Part shown: in pieces, positions 1-7,213 of the stretch
Layout: each line of letters starts with the position of its first letter
How positions within the stretch are numbered: position 1 is the first letter of the stretch
The notes under the pieces: generated by a model
What the model was told of the DNA's origin: nothing
Seen by the model: only the letters and a program-made list of their open reading frames with translations
Database searches by the model: none
Assembly (NCBI RefSeq): GCF_002407185.1
Contig: NZ_CP023563.1
Coordinates: 3,038,001-3,102,000 of the forward strand
Reading direction: 5' to 3'
DNA from: Brachybacterium vulturis
GTDB taxonomy: Bacteria > Actinomycetota > Actinomycetes > Actinomycetales > Dermabacteraceae
DNA length: 64,000 bases
Made by a program: the position numbers and the translations under genes

Positions 1-1262
1 GCGAGCCGGCCCCACGAGGCGTCGATCCCGACCGAGGACAGCGGGCCGGTGGTCACGGTGGTCTCCCCGAGCTCGAGCACCGATCCCTCGGGAGCGTCCT
101 CGGCCACCGCCCCCGCGACCTCGAGCGTGAGCACGACGGTGACGGGCTCGGCGCCGGCCGCTTCGGCGTCGGCGGGGCGCTGCAGGCGCTGCAGCGTGAC
201 GTAGTGGGTGCCCGGCAGCCAGGCCGTCGCGACCGAGGGCAGCTCGGAGCCGCGGTTGCCGCGGTCGACCGGGGTGGTCATGCCCCCGCCGGTCACCCGG
301 TCATCAGGGGACATCACCCAGCTGCCGCCGTGGACGGTCACCTGCTCCCGCACGGCGTTGAAGGCCCGCAGCGCGAGCTCCCCGGCGCCCTCGGGCTGGG
401 ATGTCGTCTCGACGCGCCAGCGCAGCCGCTGGCCCTCCCGGACGTCGATCCGCACGACCCCCACCTCGCCGGGCACCAGCTCCATGACGTAGGAGCCCGG
501 TGCCACCTCGGGCGCCGTCGCGAAGGAGCGGCCCGCCTCGAAGGGCTCGTCCCGGGCGGGCGGCACCGGGCCGGCACCGGAGTCCTCGACCTCCTCGGTG
601 ACCGCGGGCGATCCGCCGCCCACCCCGGCGGGCTCGACGGCGACCTGGATCTCGACCGGGAGCGGGCTGTCCCCTGCGCGCGTCCCCGTCCGGGTGACCC
701 GCAGGAACAGCTCCTCCCCGGGACAGCCGTCCCAGCCCACGACTCCCGAGACGGCGCTCGAGGTGATGGGGCCGTCCCCGGTGCGCCACGGGCCGTTCCC
801 GTCCTCACCGCTGTCCTCACAGGCCTCTCCGCCGGCGGTGAGGAAGGTGATCTCCATCGACAGCTGGTCCGCGGTCTCGGGGATGCCGTCGGCATACGGC
901 GGGGCGGCCACGGTCGCGGCGGCATGCACCCGCTGACCGCTGCTGACGGCGATGCGGTAGTACTTCGCGGTCCCGGTGCTCTCGTCCTCGCTCTGCCCGC
1001 CGAGCGCGAAGGTGTCCAGATGGACCCCGGGCAGGAGCAGCGGCGCCTGGGCCTGGGAGGCGGCGCCGGCGACCTCGGGACCGGCTGCCTGGTACGCGTG
1101 GGCCGGTGGCGTCGCGGCCTCGTCGGCCGGGTCCGCCTGCGCCGCGGGCACGGCTCCGCCCAGGGCGAGCGCGAGGGTCAGTGCCAGCGCCGCCACCGGT
1201 GCGGCCGCGACCGTCCCGGTGGCGCGGGCGAGTGCTCCGCGTGCTCGCGCTGGGCGGGTCAT
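1..1262 (-). CDS. Secreted protein of unknown function, C-terminus beyond the window
   Basis: An uninterrupted reading frame enters from the left edge; about 420 residues are visible and no stop is reached. The start was chosen because AGGAG lies 6-7 nt before the ATG and the first ~43 residues form a signal peptide: an Arg-rich start (MTRPARARG), an Ala/Leu hydrophobic core and an Ala-x-Ala-like exit near AAQADP. The mature part has the pattern YYRIAVSSGQRVHA and EACEDSGEDGNG, seen in actinobacterial secreted proteins of unknown role that often sit beside VWA-domain proteins (family memory, not a search). It is divergent from the protein kinase gene, separated by about 100 bp. No enzyme motif is recognised. 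A membrane anchor could lie in the missing C-terminus. Confidence 0.8.
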   Translation of the reverse strand, partial: MTRPARARGALARATGTVAAAPVAALALTLALALGGAVPAAQADPADEAATPPAHAYQAAGPEVAGAASQAQAPLLLPGVHLDTFALGGQSEDESTGTAKYYRIAVSSGQRVHAAATVAAPPYADGIPETADQLSMEITFLTAGGEACEDSGEDGNGPWRTGDGPITSSAVSGVVGWDGCPGEELFLRVTRTGTRAGDSPLPVEIQVAVEPAGVGGGSPAVTEEVEDSGAGPVPPARDEPFEAGRSFATAPEVAPGSYVMELVPGEVGVVRIDVREGQRLRWRVETTSQPEGAGELALRAFNAVREQVTVHGGSWVMSPDDRVTGGGMTTPVDRGNRGSELPSVATAWLPGTHYVTLQRLQRPADAEAAGAEPVTVVLTLEVAGAVAEDAPEGSVLELGETTVTTGPLSSVGIDASWGRL

Positions 1263-1356
1263 GCGTACTCCTGGGGTCGGGGACGACGGCCGGACGGCTC
1301 AGGGCCCAGGGTGCCAGATCCGATGCTCCCGGAGCGCCCGGGGCGCACCGGTGCCC

Positions 1357-1362
1357 TAGCAT
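1357..1362 (+). promoter_or_regulatory. Candidate -10 element of the kinase gene
   Basis: TAGCAT ends 10 nt before the second in-frame ATG of the kinase gene. This would place transcription start at or just before that ATG, supporting the downstream start. The spacing is looser than the 6-7 nt seen at other genes here. Confidence 0.35.
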
Positions 1363-1372
1363 GACGGTCATC

Positions 1373-2602
1373 ATGTCCGATGTCATCGCCGGCCGTATCG
1401 AGCTGCTCCATCCCCTCGCCCGGGGCGCCTCGGGCTCCCTGTGGCGTGCGATCGACCGCCGGTACGGAGCGGTCTGCGCGGCCAAGGTGATGCGTCAGCG
1501 CGACGGCGCCGACGTGCTGCGCTTCGTGCGCGAGCAGACGGTCGGCTCCGCGCAGGGCCTGGGACGCCACCCGCACCTGCTGCCTCCGTACACCTGGGTC
1601 GCGGAGGACGACACGATCGTGCTGGTGATGCCGCTGGTCCATGGCGGCACCCTCGCCGGGGTCCTCGCCGAGCACGGTGCGCTGTCCCCCTCGCTGGTCG
1701 CGCAGCTGCTGCGCCAGCTGCTGGACGCGCTCGCGGCGATGCACGAATCGCACTGGGTCCATCGCGACCTCAAGCCCGCGAACCTGCTGCTGGAGGCCAC
1801 CGGCGACGGCGCCCCGCACCTGCTGCTGGCCGACTTCGGGATCGCGCTGCACGAGACCGATGTGCGGCTGACGGAGACCGGCTTCGCCCACGGCACCCCC
1901 GGGTTCATGGCCCCGGAGATCCTCGAGGGGGCGGGCACCTCGGCCGCGCAGGACGTCTGGGCGGCCGCGGCCTGCGCGCTCGAGGCGCTGGGACCGCTGC
2001 CGCCGCGGGAGCGGCTCGAGCCGACTGAGCTCCCCGCCCGTCTGCGCGAGGTGCTCGCACACTGCACCGACCCGGCCGCCCGGCCCCTCGAGGCGCTGCT
2101 GCAGCGGATGCTCCTCATCGACCCGGCGGCACGCCCCACCGCGGCACAGGCCCGGGACCACATCCCCCTGCCCACGTCCCCGCCGGCGGCCTGGGTGCGC
2201 ACCGCCGACGGCGGGCCCGTCCTGATCCTCGACCAGATCGAGGCTCCCGATGCGCTGCCGGAGGTGCCCCTGGAGGGCCCCGAGACCCTCGCCGGGATGG
2301 CACCGCGCCTGCATGAGCGGCTGGTCGCCAGATCGAGATCCGCGACCTCGCCCCCGCCGGCCCCCTCCGCCGCCGGTGCCCCGCCCGTGCAGCAGCCGGC
2401 CGCGGCCGTGGGGACGATGACCCCTCCGTCCGGGAACACGACCGAGCGCTTCGTCCAGGGCCCGACACGGGCGACTCCCGCACCGCAGTCCGGCCCTGCG
2501 CCCCGCCGCGGCGGGGTGACCGCGACCGGGGTGGTGCTGCTGCTGATCGCGGTGCTGTCCTTCGCGGGCGCCACCGCACTGCTGTGGTCGGCGCTCAGCT
2601 GA
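1373..2602 (+). CDS. Membrane Ser/Thr protein kinase (PknB-like fold)
   Basis: 409 residues. The Hanks-type kinase domain fills roughly residues 6-265: glycine loop LARGASGS, ATP-binding Lys38 in CAAKVM, catalytic Asp132 in HRDLKPANLLL, metal-binding Asp154 in DFGIA, and GTPGFMAPE in the activation segment. The catalytic residues are intact, so it should be active. A Pro/Ala-rich linker follows, then one membrane segment at the C-terminus (VVLLLIAVLSFAGATALLW) with almost nothing outside. It therefore lacks the PASTA sensor of PknB, and any signal must come from a partner. An ATG 12 nt upstream is an alternative start. The divergent neighbour is a secreted protein, which is a possible but unproven partner. 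The gene ends in a short stop-stop palindrome shared with the response regulator gene. Confidence 0.85.
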   Translation: MSDVIAGRIELLHPLARGASGSLWRAIDRRYGAVCAAKVMRQRDGADVLRFVREQTVGSAQGLGRHPHLLPPYTWVAEDDTIVLVMPLVHGGTLAGVLAEHGALSPSLVAQLLRQLLDALAAMHESHWVHRDLKPANLLLEATGDGAPHLLLADFGIALHETDVRLTETGFAHGTPGFMAPEILEGAGTSAAQDVWAAAACALEALGPLPPRERLEPTELPARLREVLAHCTDPAARPLEALLQRMLLIDPAARPTAAQARDHIPLPTSPPAAWVRTADGGPVLILDQIEAPDALPEVPLEGPETLAGMAPRLHERLVARSRSATSPPPAPSAAGAPPVQQPAAAVGTMTPPSGNTTERFVQGPTRATPAPQSGPAPRRGGVTATGVVLLLIAVLSFAGATALLWSALS

Positions 2603-2613
2603 GCGCCGGCTCA
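2600..2613. terminator. Stop-stop palindrome between convergent genes
   Basis: TGAGC and GCTCA form a 5-bp hairpin with a 4-nt loop. The left arm holds the kinase stop codon and the right arm holds the response-regulator stop. It is weak alone but belongs to a repeated pattern in this window. Confidence 0.3.
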
Positions 2614-3300
2614 CTCCCCCGGCCGCACCAGCCCGGATTCGTACGCGGCGACCACCAGCTGGGTGCGATCGCGCAGCATCAGCTTGCCCAGGATCCGCGA
2701 GACGTGCGTCTTGACCGTCTGCTCCGCCATCACCAGCGAATCGGCGATCTCCCGGTTGGCGAGACCTCGCGCGACCAGTCGCAGCACGTCCAGCTCCCGC
2801 TCGGTGAGCACGGACAGGTTCGCCTCCCCACCGTGGGAGCGCTCGGGGCGGGCCACGAAGTCGGCGATCAGCGCGCGCGTCACCCGTGGGGCGAGCAGCG
2901 ACTCCCCCGCGGCCACCACCCGCACCGCCTGGACCAGCTCCTGGGGTGTGGAATCCTTGAGCAGGAACCCGCTGGCCCCGGCGCGCAGGGCGGCGAAGAC
3001 GTACTCATCGGCATCGAAGGTGGTCAGCATGATGATCTTCGGCGGGGTCCCGGGCAGCTCGAGCACCGTCCGGGTGGCCTCGAGCCCGCCGACCTGCGGC
3101 ATCCGGATGTCCATCAGCACCACATCGGGTCGCAGCTCCTCCACCACTGCGGCGATGCCCTCACCGTCGGAGGCGGTACCCACCACCTCCATGCCGTCCT
3201 GCGCGTTCAGCAGCGCCTCGAAGCCGCCGCGGATCATCGACTGGTCGTCGACGATCAGCACCCGGATGAGGGGGATGTCTGTGCGCGCCGGCTGCTCCAT
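2611..3300 (-). CDS. NarL/DesR-type response regulator
   Basis: 229 residues. The receiver domain (about 12-130) has acidic pocket Asp18/Asp19, phospho-acceptor Asp64 in VLMDIRMP, the Thr switch in MLTTF and conserved Lys in FLLKD. The C-terminal LuxR-type helix-turn-helix starts at LTERELDVLRLVARG (about 158-220). TACGGT ends 6 nt before the ATG, so the transcript is probably leaderless. The gene is divergent from a histidine kinase with only 38 bp between them, which is unusual for this class, where kinase and regulator are normally co-transcribed. The desaturase gene beyond the kinase makes membrane-lipid control (as in Bacillus DesK-DesR) the best guess for the regulon. The phosphotransfer pairing is inferred from position only. 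Confidence 0.9.
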   Translation of the reverse strand: MEQPARTDIPLIRVLIVDDQSMIRGGFEALLNAQDGMEVVGTASDGEGIAAVVEELRPDVVLMDIRMPQVGGLEATRTVLELPGTPPKIIMLTTFDADEYVFAALRAGASGFLLKDSTPQELVQAVRVVAAGESLLAPRVTRALIADFVARPERSHGGEANLSVLTERELDVLRLVARGLANREIADSLVMAEQTVKTHVSRILGKLMLRDRTQLVVAAYESGLVRPGE

Positions 3301-3306
3301 GGCGAC

Positions 3307-3312
3307 ACCGTA
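3307..3312 (-). promoter_or_regulatory. -10 element, leaderless response-regulator transcript
   Basis: TACGGT on the minus strand, followed by 6 nt and then the ATG of the response regulator. Confidence 0.5.
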
Positions 3313-3338
3313 TCCCCGCCCAGCTGGAAGGAGCGTGG

Positions 3339-5153
3339 ATGTTCCTGATCCCTGATCGTCACGCGCTGCGCCGGCTCCGCCATGATCTGGCCCTGGTGAT
3401 CCCCGGACTGCCGCTGACGCTGTTCGCCGCCCTGATGCTGCTGCCCCTGATCGCGGTCTCGGCGGCGCTCTCGATCATCTGGGCGGGCGTGCTCCTGCTC
3501 CCCCCGGCGCTGACCCTCGCCTCCGCCTGGGCCCGGCTGGACCGCGCCCGGCTGCACCGCTGGGGCATCGAGGTCACCACGCCGCGGTACCGGCCCCGCG
3601 GCCGCGGCGCCATCGGGATGCTGCGGCTGGTCACGGACTCCCGGCGCTGGCTCGATCTGGCCTTCGAGGCCGTGATCGCGCTCCCGGTCCGGGTGCTCAC
3701 CGCCGGGGTCACGATCGCCTGGATCACCGGCGCGGTGGGCGGGCTGACCTGGTGGGCGTGGTCGCCCCTGCTCCCGGAGCGGAACGACGTCCTGCCCGGC
3801 CAGTGGGCACTGGTCATGGTCGTCGGCCTGGTGCTGGCCCTCTCCTTCCCGGCGATGGTGCACGCCCTGGCGCTGCTCGACGTCGTGGTCACCGCGCCGC
3901 TGCTCGGCGGGGCGGTGCCCGGCTCCAGCCTGCGCGGGGCGATCCCGCCGCCGCGCTCGGCGGAGGCCGACGCCCGCCTGCGGGAGAGCGCCTGGACCCG
4001 GATGACGATCGCCTTCCTCGCCTTCGTGCTGGCAGTGGTGGCCTGGCCCGTCACCGCAGCCCTCTACGAGGTGCATCCGGCACCGGCGATGCTGGTGACG
4101 GTCGCGGCCGCGGTCGCCGCCCTGCTGGCGGTGCGCTGGCCCTGGGCCGGGCTGTCGCTGTCGGTGGTGGCGATCGCGGCGATGATGCTCGTGACCCTCC
4201 CCGCCCAGGCGGCCGCGCCCTGGCCGTGGCCGGTCACCGCCCTGCTCGCCCACTGCCTGACCCTGCTCGTGCTCGCCGTGCTCCACCGGTGGTACTGGAC
4301 CGTCTCCACCTGGTCCGCCGGGGCGCTCCTCACGTTCGTCGCGCTGCTGCTGACCGATGCCTCCGCGATGCCCGGCGGCAGCCTGCGCGAGGTGATGACC
4401 AACGGCGTGGTGCTGCTGGCGGTCAGCGGCGGCGTGGTGCTGCTGGGCATCACGGTGCGACAGTGGGTGCTGGTCAGCGGGCAGATCGAGCGGGCGCAGA
4501 CGCTGAGCGCCGAGGAGGTGCGGCGCCGCTACGAGCTCGAGGAGCGCAGCCGCATCGCCCGCGAGCTGCACGACGTCGTCGCCCACTCCATGTCCGTGAT
4601 CACGGTGCAGGCGGGCACGGCGAAGTTCCGACTGCCCGGCCTGGATGCGGGCACCGAGCGGGAGTTCGAGGACATCGCCGCCTCCTCCCGACAGGCCCTG
4701 GGAGAGATGCGCTCCCTGCTGGCGATCCTGCGCACCGACGAGGTGCTCGACGAGGTGCCGATGCCGGGGCTCGAGGACCTCGCGGAGCTGCTCCGCTCCA
4801 CCCGTGCCTCGGGCGCGACCATCACCGCCGAGATCTCGCCGCCGGAGGTGACGCCCACCGTGGGCCTGACCGCGTACCGGGTGGTCCAGGAGGGGCTGAG
4901 CAATGCGCTGCGCCATGCCCGCGGGGCGGCGATCCGGGTGCGGGTCGCACCCTCCGGCGGCGCCCTCCTGGTCGAGGTGAGCAACCAGCGCCCCCACGAT
5001 CCGCAGGAGTCGATCCCGGGCTCGGGGCTGGGGCTGTCCGGCACGCAGGAGCGGGTCCGGGCGCTGGGCGGCACGGTCGAGGTGGGGCCGACGGCCGACG
5101 GCGGCTTCGCCGTCACCGCCCGGATCCCGCTCGCCGACCCCCTACCCCGGTAG
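3339..5153 (+). CDS. Multi-pass sensor histidine kinase (HisKA_3 / DesK-like)
   Basis: 604 residues, preceded by GGAAGGAG 6-7 nt before the ATG. The N-terminal half is almost all membrane: a first block of about four segments (from LALVIPGLPLTLFAALM) resembling the putative-sensor domain of actinobacterial kinases, then a second block of about six segments up to GVVLLGITV. A short linker leads to the dimerisation/phosphoacceptor helix with His411 in RIARELHDVVAHSMS. The ATPase domain follows with the N-box region YRVVQEGLSNALRHA and the glycine box GSGLGLSGTQERV. It has no extracellular domain, so the stimulus is likely sensed in the bilayer. It is divergent from its presumed response regulator and directly upstream of a fatty acid desaturase. 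Assignment to the class is firm; the stimulus is inferred. Confidence 0.9.
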   Translation: MFLIPDRHALRRLRHDLALVIPGLPLTLFAALMLLPLIAVSAALSIIWAGVLLLPPALTLASAWARLDRARLHRWGIEVTTPRYRPRGRGAIGMLRLVTDSRRWLDLAFEAVIALPVRVLTAGVTIAWITGAVGGLTWWAWSPLLPERNDVLPGQWALVMVVGLVLALSFPAMVHALALLDVVVTAPLLGGAVPGSSLRGAIPPPRSAEADARLRESAWTRMTIAFLAFVLAVVAWPVTAALYEVHPAPAMLVTVAAAVAALLAVRWPWAGLSLSVVAIAAMMLVTLPAQAAAPWPWPVTALLAHCLTLLVLAVLHRWYWTVSTWSAGALLTFVALLLTDASAMPGGSLREVMTNGVVLLAVSGGVVLLGITVRQWVLVSGQIERAQTLSAEEVRRRYELEERSRIARELHDVVAHSMSVITVQAGTAKFRLPGLDAGTEREFEDIAASSRQALGEMRSLLAILRTDEVLDEVPMPGLEDLAELLRSTRASGATITAEISPPEVTPTVGLTAYRVVQEGLSNALRHARGAAIRVRVAPSGGALLVEVSNQRPHDPQESIPGSGLGLSGTQERVRALGGTVEVGPTADGGFAVTARIPLADPLPR

Positions 5154-5158
5154 GGGGT
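5137..5158. promoter_or_regulatory. Inverted repeat upstream of the desaturase gene, candidate operator
   Basis: ACCCCCTACC and GGTAGGGGGT form a perfect 10-bp inverted repeat around a 2-nt centre. The TACC/GGTA core resembles half-sites of NarL-family regulators. Its centre lies about 57 bp upstream of the desaturase -10 element, a usual place for an activator. It overlaps the histidine kinase stop codon, so a transcription terminator or a CsoR-like metal operator are alternatives. Confidence 0.4.
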
Positions 5159-5203
5159 GCAGGTTCGCTCCCGCGAGGGACGCGCATGCCTCGCCCGGCG
5201 CTC

Positions 5204-5209
5204 TAGCGT
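5204..5209 (+). promoter_or_regulatory. -10 element, leaderless desaturase transcript
   Basis: TAGCGT is followed by 7 nt and then the ATG of the desaturase gene. Confidence 0.55.
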
Positions 5210-5216
5210 CGAGGGC

Positions 5217-6341
5217 ATGACCACCACTGCTACATCGCGCCCCACGCGCGCCACGCGCGTCGACCGCGCCACCCCTGCCCGGGGCCCTCGGGCCGATGCC
5301 CAGACCCGGGACTACTTCGAGCTCTCCGAGCGGGTGAAGGACGCCGGGCTGATGGGGCGCAACGTGCGGTCCTACATGGTGCGCACGGCGGTGCTCGCGC
5401 TCGCCCTCGTCGGCGCCTTCGTGCTGCTGCTGACGCTGGGGAGCACCTGGTGGCAGCTCGCCGTGGCGGCGCTGTTCGGGATCCTGTTCACCCAGGCCGC
5501 GTTCCTCGGCCATGACGCCGCGCACCAGCAGGTCTTCTCCTCCGGTCGCCGCAACGCCTGGTTCTCCCGCATCATCGGGAACCTCGTGGTGGGCCTGGCC
5601 ATCGCCTGGTGGACCCGCAAGCACAACAAGCACCACGCGAACCCCAACACCGTCGGCCGCGACGGCGACATCGCCGCCGGCACCCTGGTGTTCGACCCCG
5701 CGGACATGGCCGACCGCACCGGCTTCCTGGCCTGGTTCGCGAAGCGACAGGGCTGGGCGTTCTTCCCGATCCTCACGCTGTTCGGCTTCGTGCTGCACTA
5801 CGAGGGGATCACGGCGCTGGTCCAGAACAAGAAGGCCAAGCACCGCCGGATCGAACTCGCACTGGTGCTGGTGCGCGTCATCGGCTTCCCGGCCATCGTG
5901 CTGGCCACCCTGGGACTGGGCATGGGCGCGGCGTTCCTGGGCGTGCAGATGGCCGTGTTCGGCATCTACATGGGCTCCTCCTTCGCCCCGAACCACAAGG
6001 GCATGCCGCTGATCCCGAAGGGCCTCCAGGTCGACTTCCTGCGCCGCCAGGTCCTCACCAGCCGCAACATCAAGGGCGGTCTGCTGATGAACTGGGCGAT
6101 GGGCGGGCTCGACCTGCAGATCGAGCACCACCTGTTCCCCCGCATGCCCTCGGCGAACCTGCGCCGGGCGAAGCCGATCGTCAAGCAGTTCTGCGCCGAG
6201 CGCGGGATCATCTACACCGAGACGAACCTGCTGACCTCCTACGGGATCATCATCCGGTACCTCAACCGGGTGGGCCTGGGACATGCCGATCCCATGGACT
6301 GCCCGCTGGCGGCGCAGCTGCGCGGAGCCTCCATCTCCTGA
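5217..6341 (+). CDS. Membrane fatty acid / acyl-CoA desaturase
   Basis: 374 residues. It introduces double bonds into acyl chains using a di-iron centre at the membrane. All three histidine boxes are present: HDAAH (99-103), HNKHH (136-140) and QIEHHLF (His304/305). Hydrophobic segments lie before box 1 (AVLALALVGAFVLLL and the next helix) and between boxes 2 and 3. Downstream of the last box comes a soluble tail. The start is set by the -10 element 7 nt before the ATG; an earlier in-frame start would lie inside the promoter. The gene follows the histidine kinase with 63 bp between them and its own promoter, as expected for a target of that two-component system. It would be membrane-bound at the inner face. 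Substrate and double-bond position cannot be read from sequence. Confidence 0.92.
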   Translation: MTTTATSRPTRATRVDRATPARGPRADAQTRDYFELSERVKDAGLMGRNVRSYMVRTAVLALALVGAFVLLLTLGSTWWQLAVAALFGILFTQAAFLGHDAAHQQVFSSGRRNAWFSRIIGNLVVGLAIAWWTRKHNKHHANPNTVGRDGDIAAGTLVFDPADMADRTGFLAWFAKRQGWAFFPILTLFGFVLHYEGITALVQNKKAKHRRIELALVLVRVIGFPAIVLATLGLGMGAAFLGVQMAVFGIYMGSSFAPNHKGMPLIPKGLQVDFLRRQVLTSRNIKGGLLMNWAMGGLDLQIEHHLFPRMPSANLRRAKPIVKQFCAERGIIYTETNLLTSYGIIIRYLNRVGLGHADPMDCPLAAQLRGASIS

Positions 6342-6387
6342 CCGGGCCCGGACCGGCGAGTCGCCCACGAGGTCCCGGGGCAGGCGG

Positions 6388-6393
6388 TATGGT
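6388..6393 (+). promoter_or_regulatory. Candidate -10 element for the DUF402 gene
   Basis: TATGGT lies about 100 nt before the DUF402 start codon, which would leave a ~90-nt leader. No convincing -35 is seen. Confidence 0.25.
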
Positions 6394-6491
6394 CGGCCCA
6401 TACGCCTACCCCTTCACGGGCAGCGCAGCCCCTCTCCGGTGGCCGGTCGGCACGGGGCGTCCGTGGAGGCCGATCCGGCCGGGACCCCACC

Positions 6492-7145
6492 ATGTCTTCC
6501 ACCCCGCGCTGGTCGCCCGGCGACCAGGTGACCTGGACCTACTACACCCCTCAGCACCCCACCCGCACCGTCCGCCCCGGCACCGTCGTGCTGGACGACG
6601 ACCGCGGAGTGGTGGTCTGGATCGCGCCCGGCACCGAGGTGCTGCTGCCCGTCCTGGAGACCGGTGCGGCGCTGCGCCGCGCCGGCGACGAGGGCATGTT
6701 CACCGCCCCGCGCGTGCAGTCCAAGCAGCTGTGGACCGGCAACGGCATCCTGATGATCGGCCTGCCGGAGACTCCCTATTCGATCTGGCTGTTCTTCAAG
6801 GACGACGGCACCCTGGGCTGCTACTACGTGAACCTCGAGACCCCGTACGAACGGACCGAGGAGGGGGTGTGCACCCGCGATCTCGTCCTGGACCTGGTGG
6901 TGCTGCCGCGTCGCGACTGGCACTACAAGGACGAGGACGAGCTCGAGGGCGCCGAGCGCACCGAGTACTTCTCCGCCGAGGAGATCGACGGGATCCGGGC
7001 CGCGGGCCGGGAGGCGGAGCAGCACATCGCCGACTGGCGGTACCCCTTCTCCGCCGGCTACGAGTACTTCTTCCCGGATCCCTCCTGGCCGCTCCCCCGG
7101 CTCCCCGAGCACTACTCCTGGGATCTCGACCTCACCAGGCGCTGA
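6492..7145 (+). CDS. DUF402 domain protein
   Basis: 217 residues. The central part (roughly residues 85-160) matches the DUF402 family: SIWLFFKDDGTLGCYYVNLE, then TRDLVLDLVVLP and the acidic/aromatic DWHYKDEDEL, ending in an alpha-helical tail that carries EEIDGIRAAG. DUF402 members include FomD-type and ribonuclease-associated nucleoside-diphosphate phosphatases, which use Asp/Glu clusters to bind metal. Here the N-terminal half (WTYYTPQHPTRTVRPGTVV) is a small beta-rich region. It stands alone between the desaturase and pepN genes, on the same strand. The exact substrate is unknown. A weak GGGACC is the only candidate ribosome site before the ATG. Confidence 0.8.
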   Translation: MSSTPRWSPGDQVTWTYYTPQHPTRTVRPGTVVLDDDRGVVVWIAPGTEVLLPVLETGAALRRAGDEGMFTAPRVQSKQLWTGNGILMIGLPETPYSIWLFFKDDGTLGCYYVNLETPYERTEEGVCTRDLVLDLVVLPRRDWHYKDEDELEGAERTEYFSAEEIDGIRAAGREAEQHIADWRYPFSAGYEYFFPDPSWPLPRLPEHYSWDLDLTRR

Positions 7146-7213
7146 GCGCGCGCTGACCGGACAGCGGGGCACAAGGGTCTTCTCCACCGCCGTCGGGTGG
7201 CAGGATGGAGCCC

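Noticed and set aside
5137..5158. Simple terminator of the histidine kinase gene
   Set aside because: Not excluded, but there is no T-tract and it stands at an activator distance from the next promoter, so an operator was preferred.
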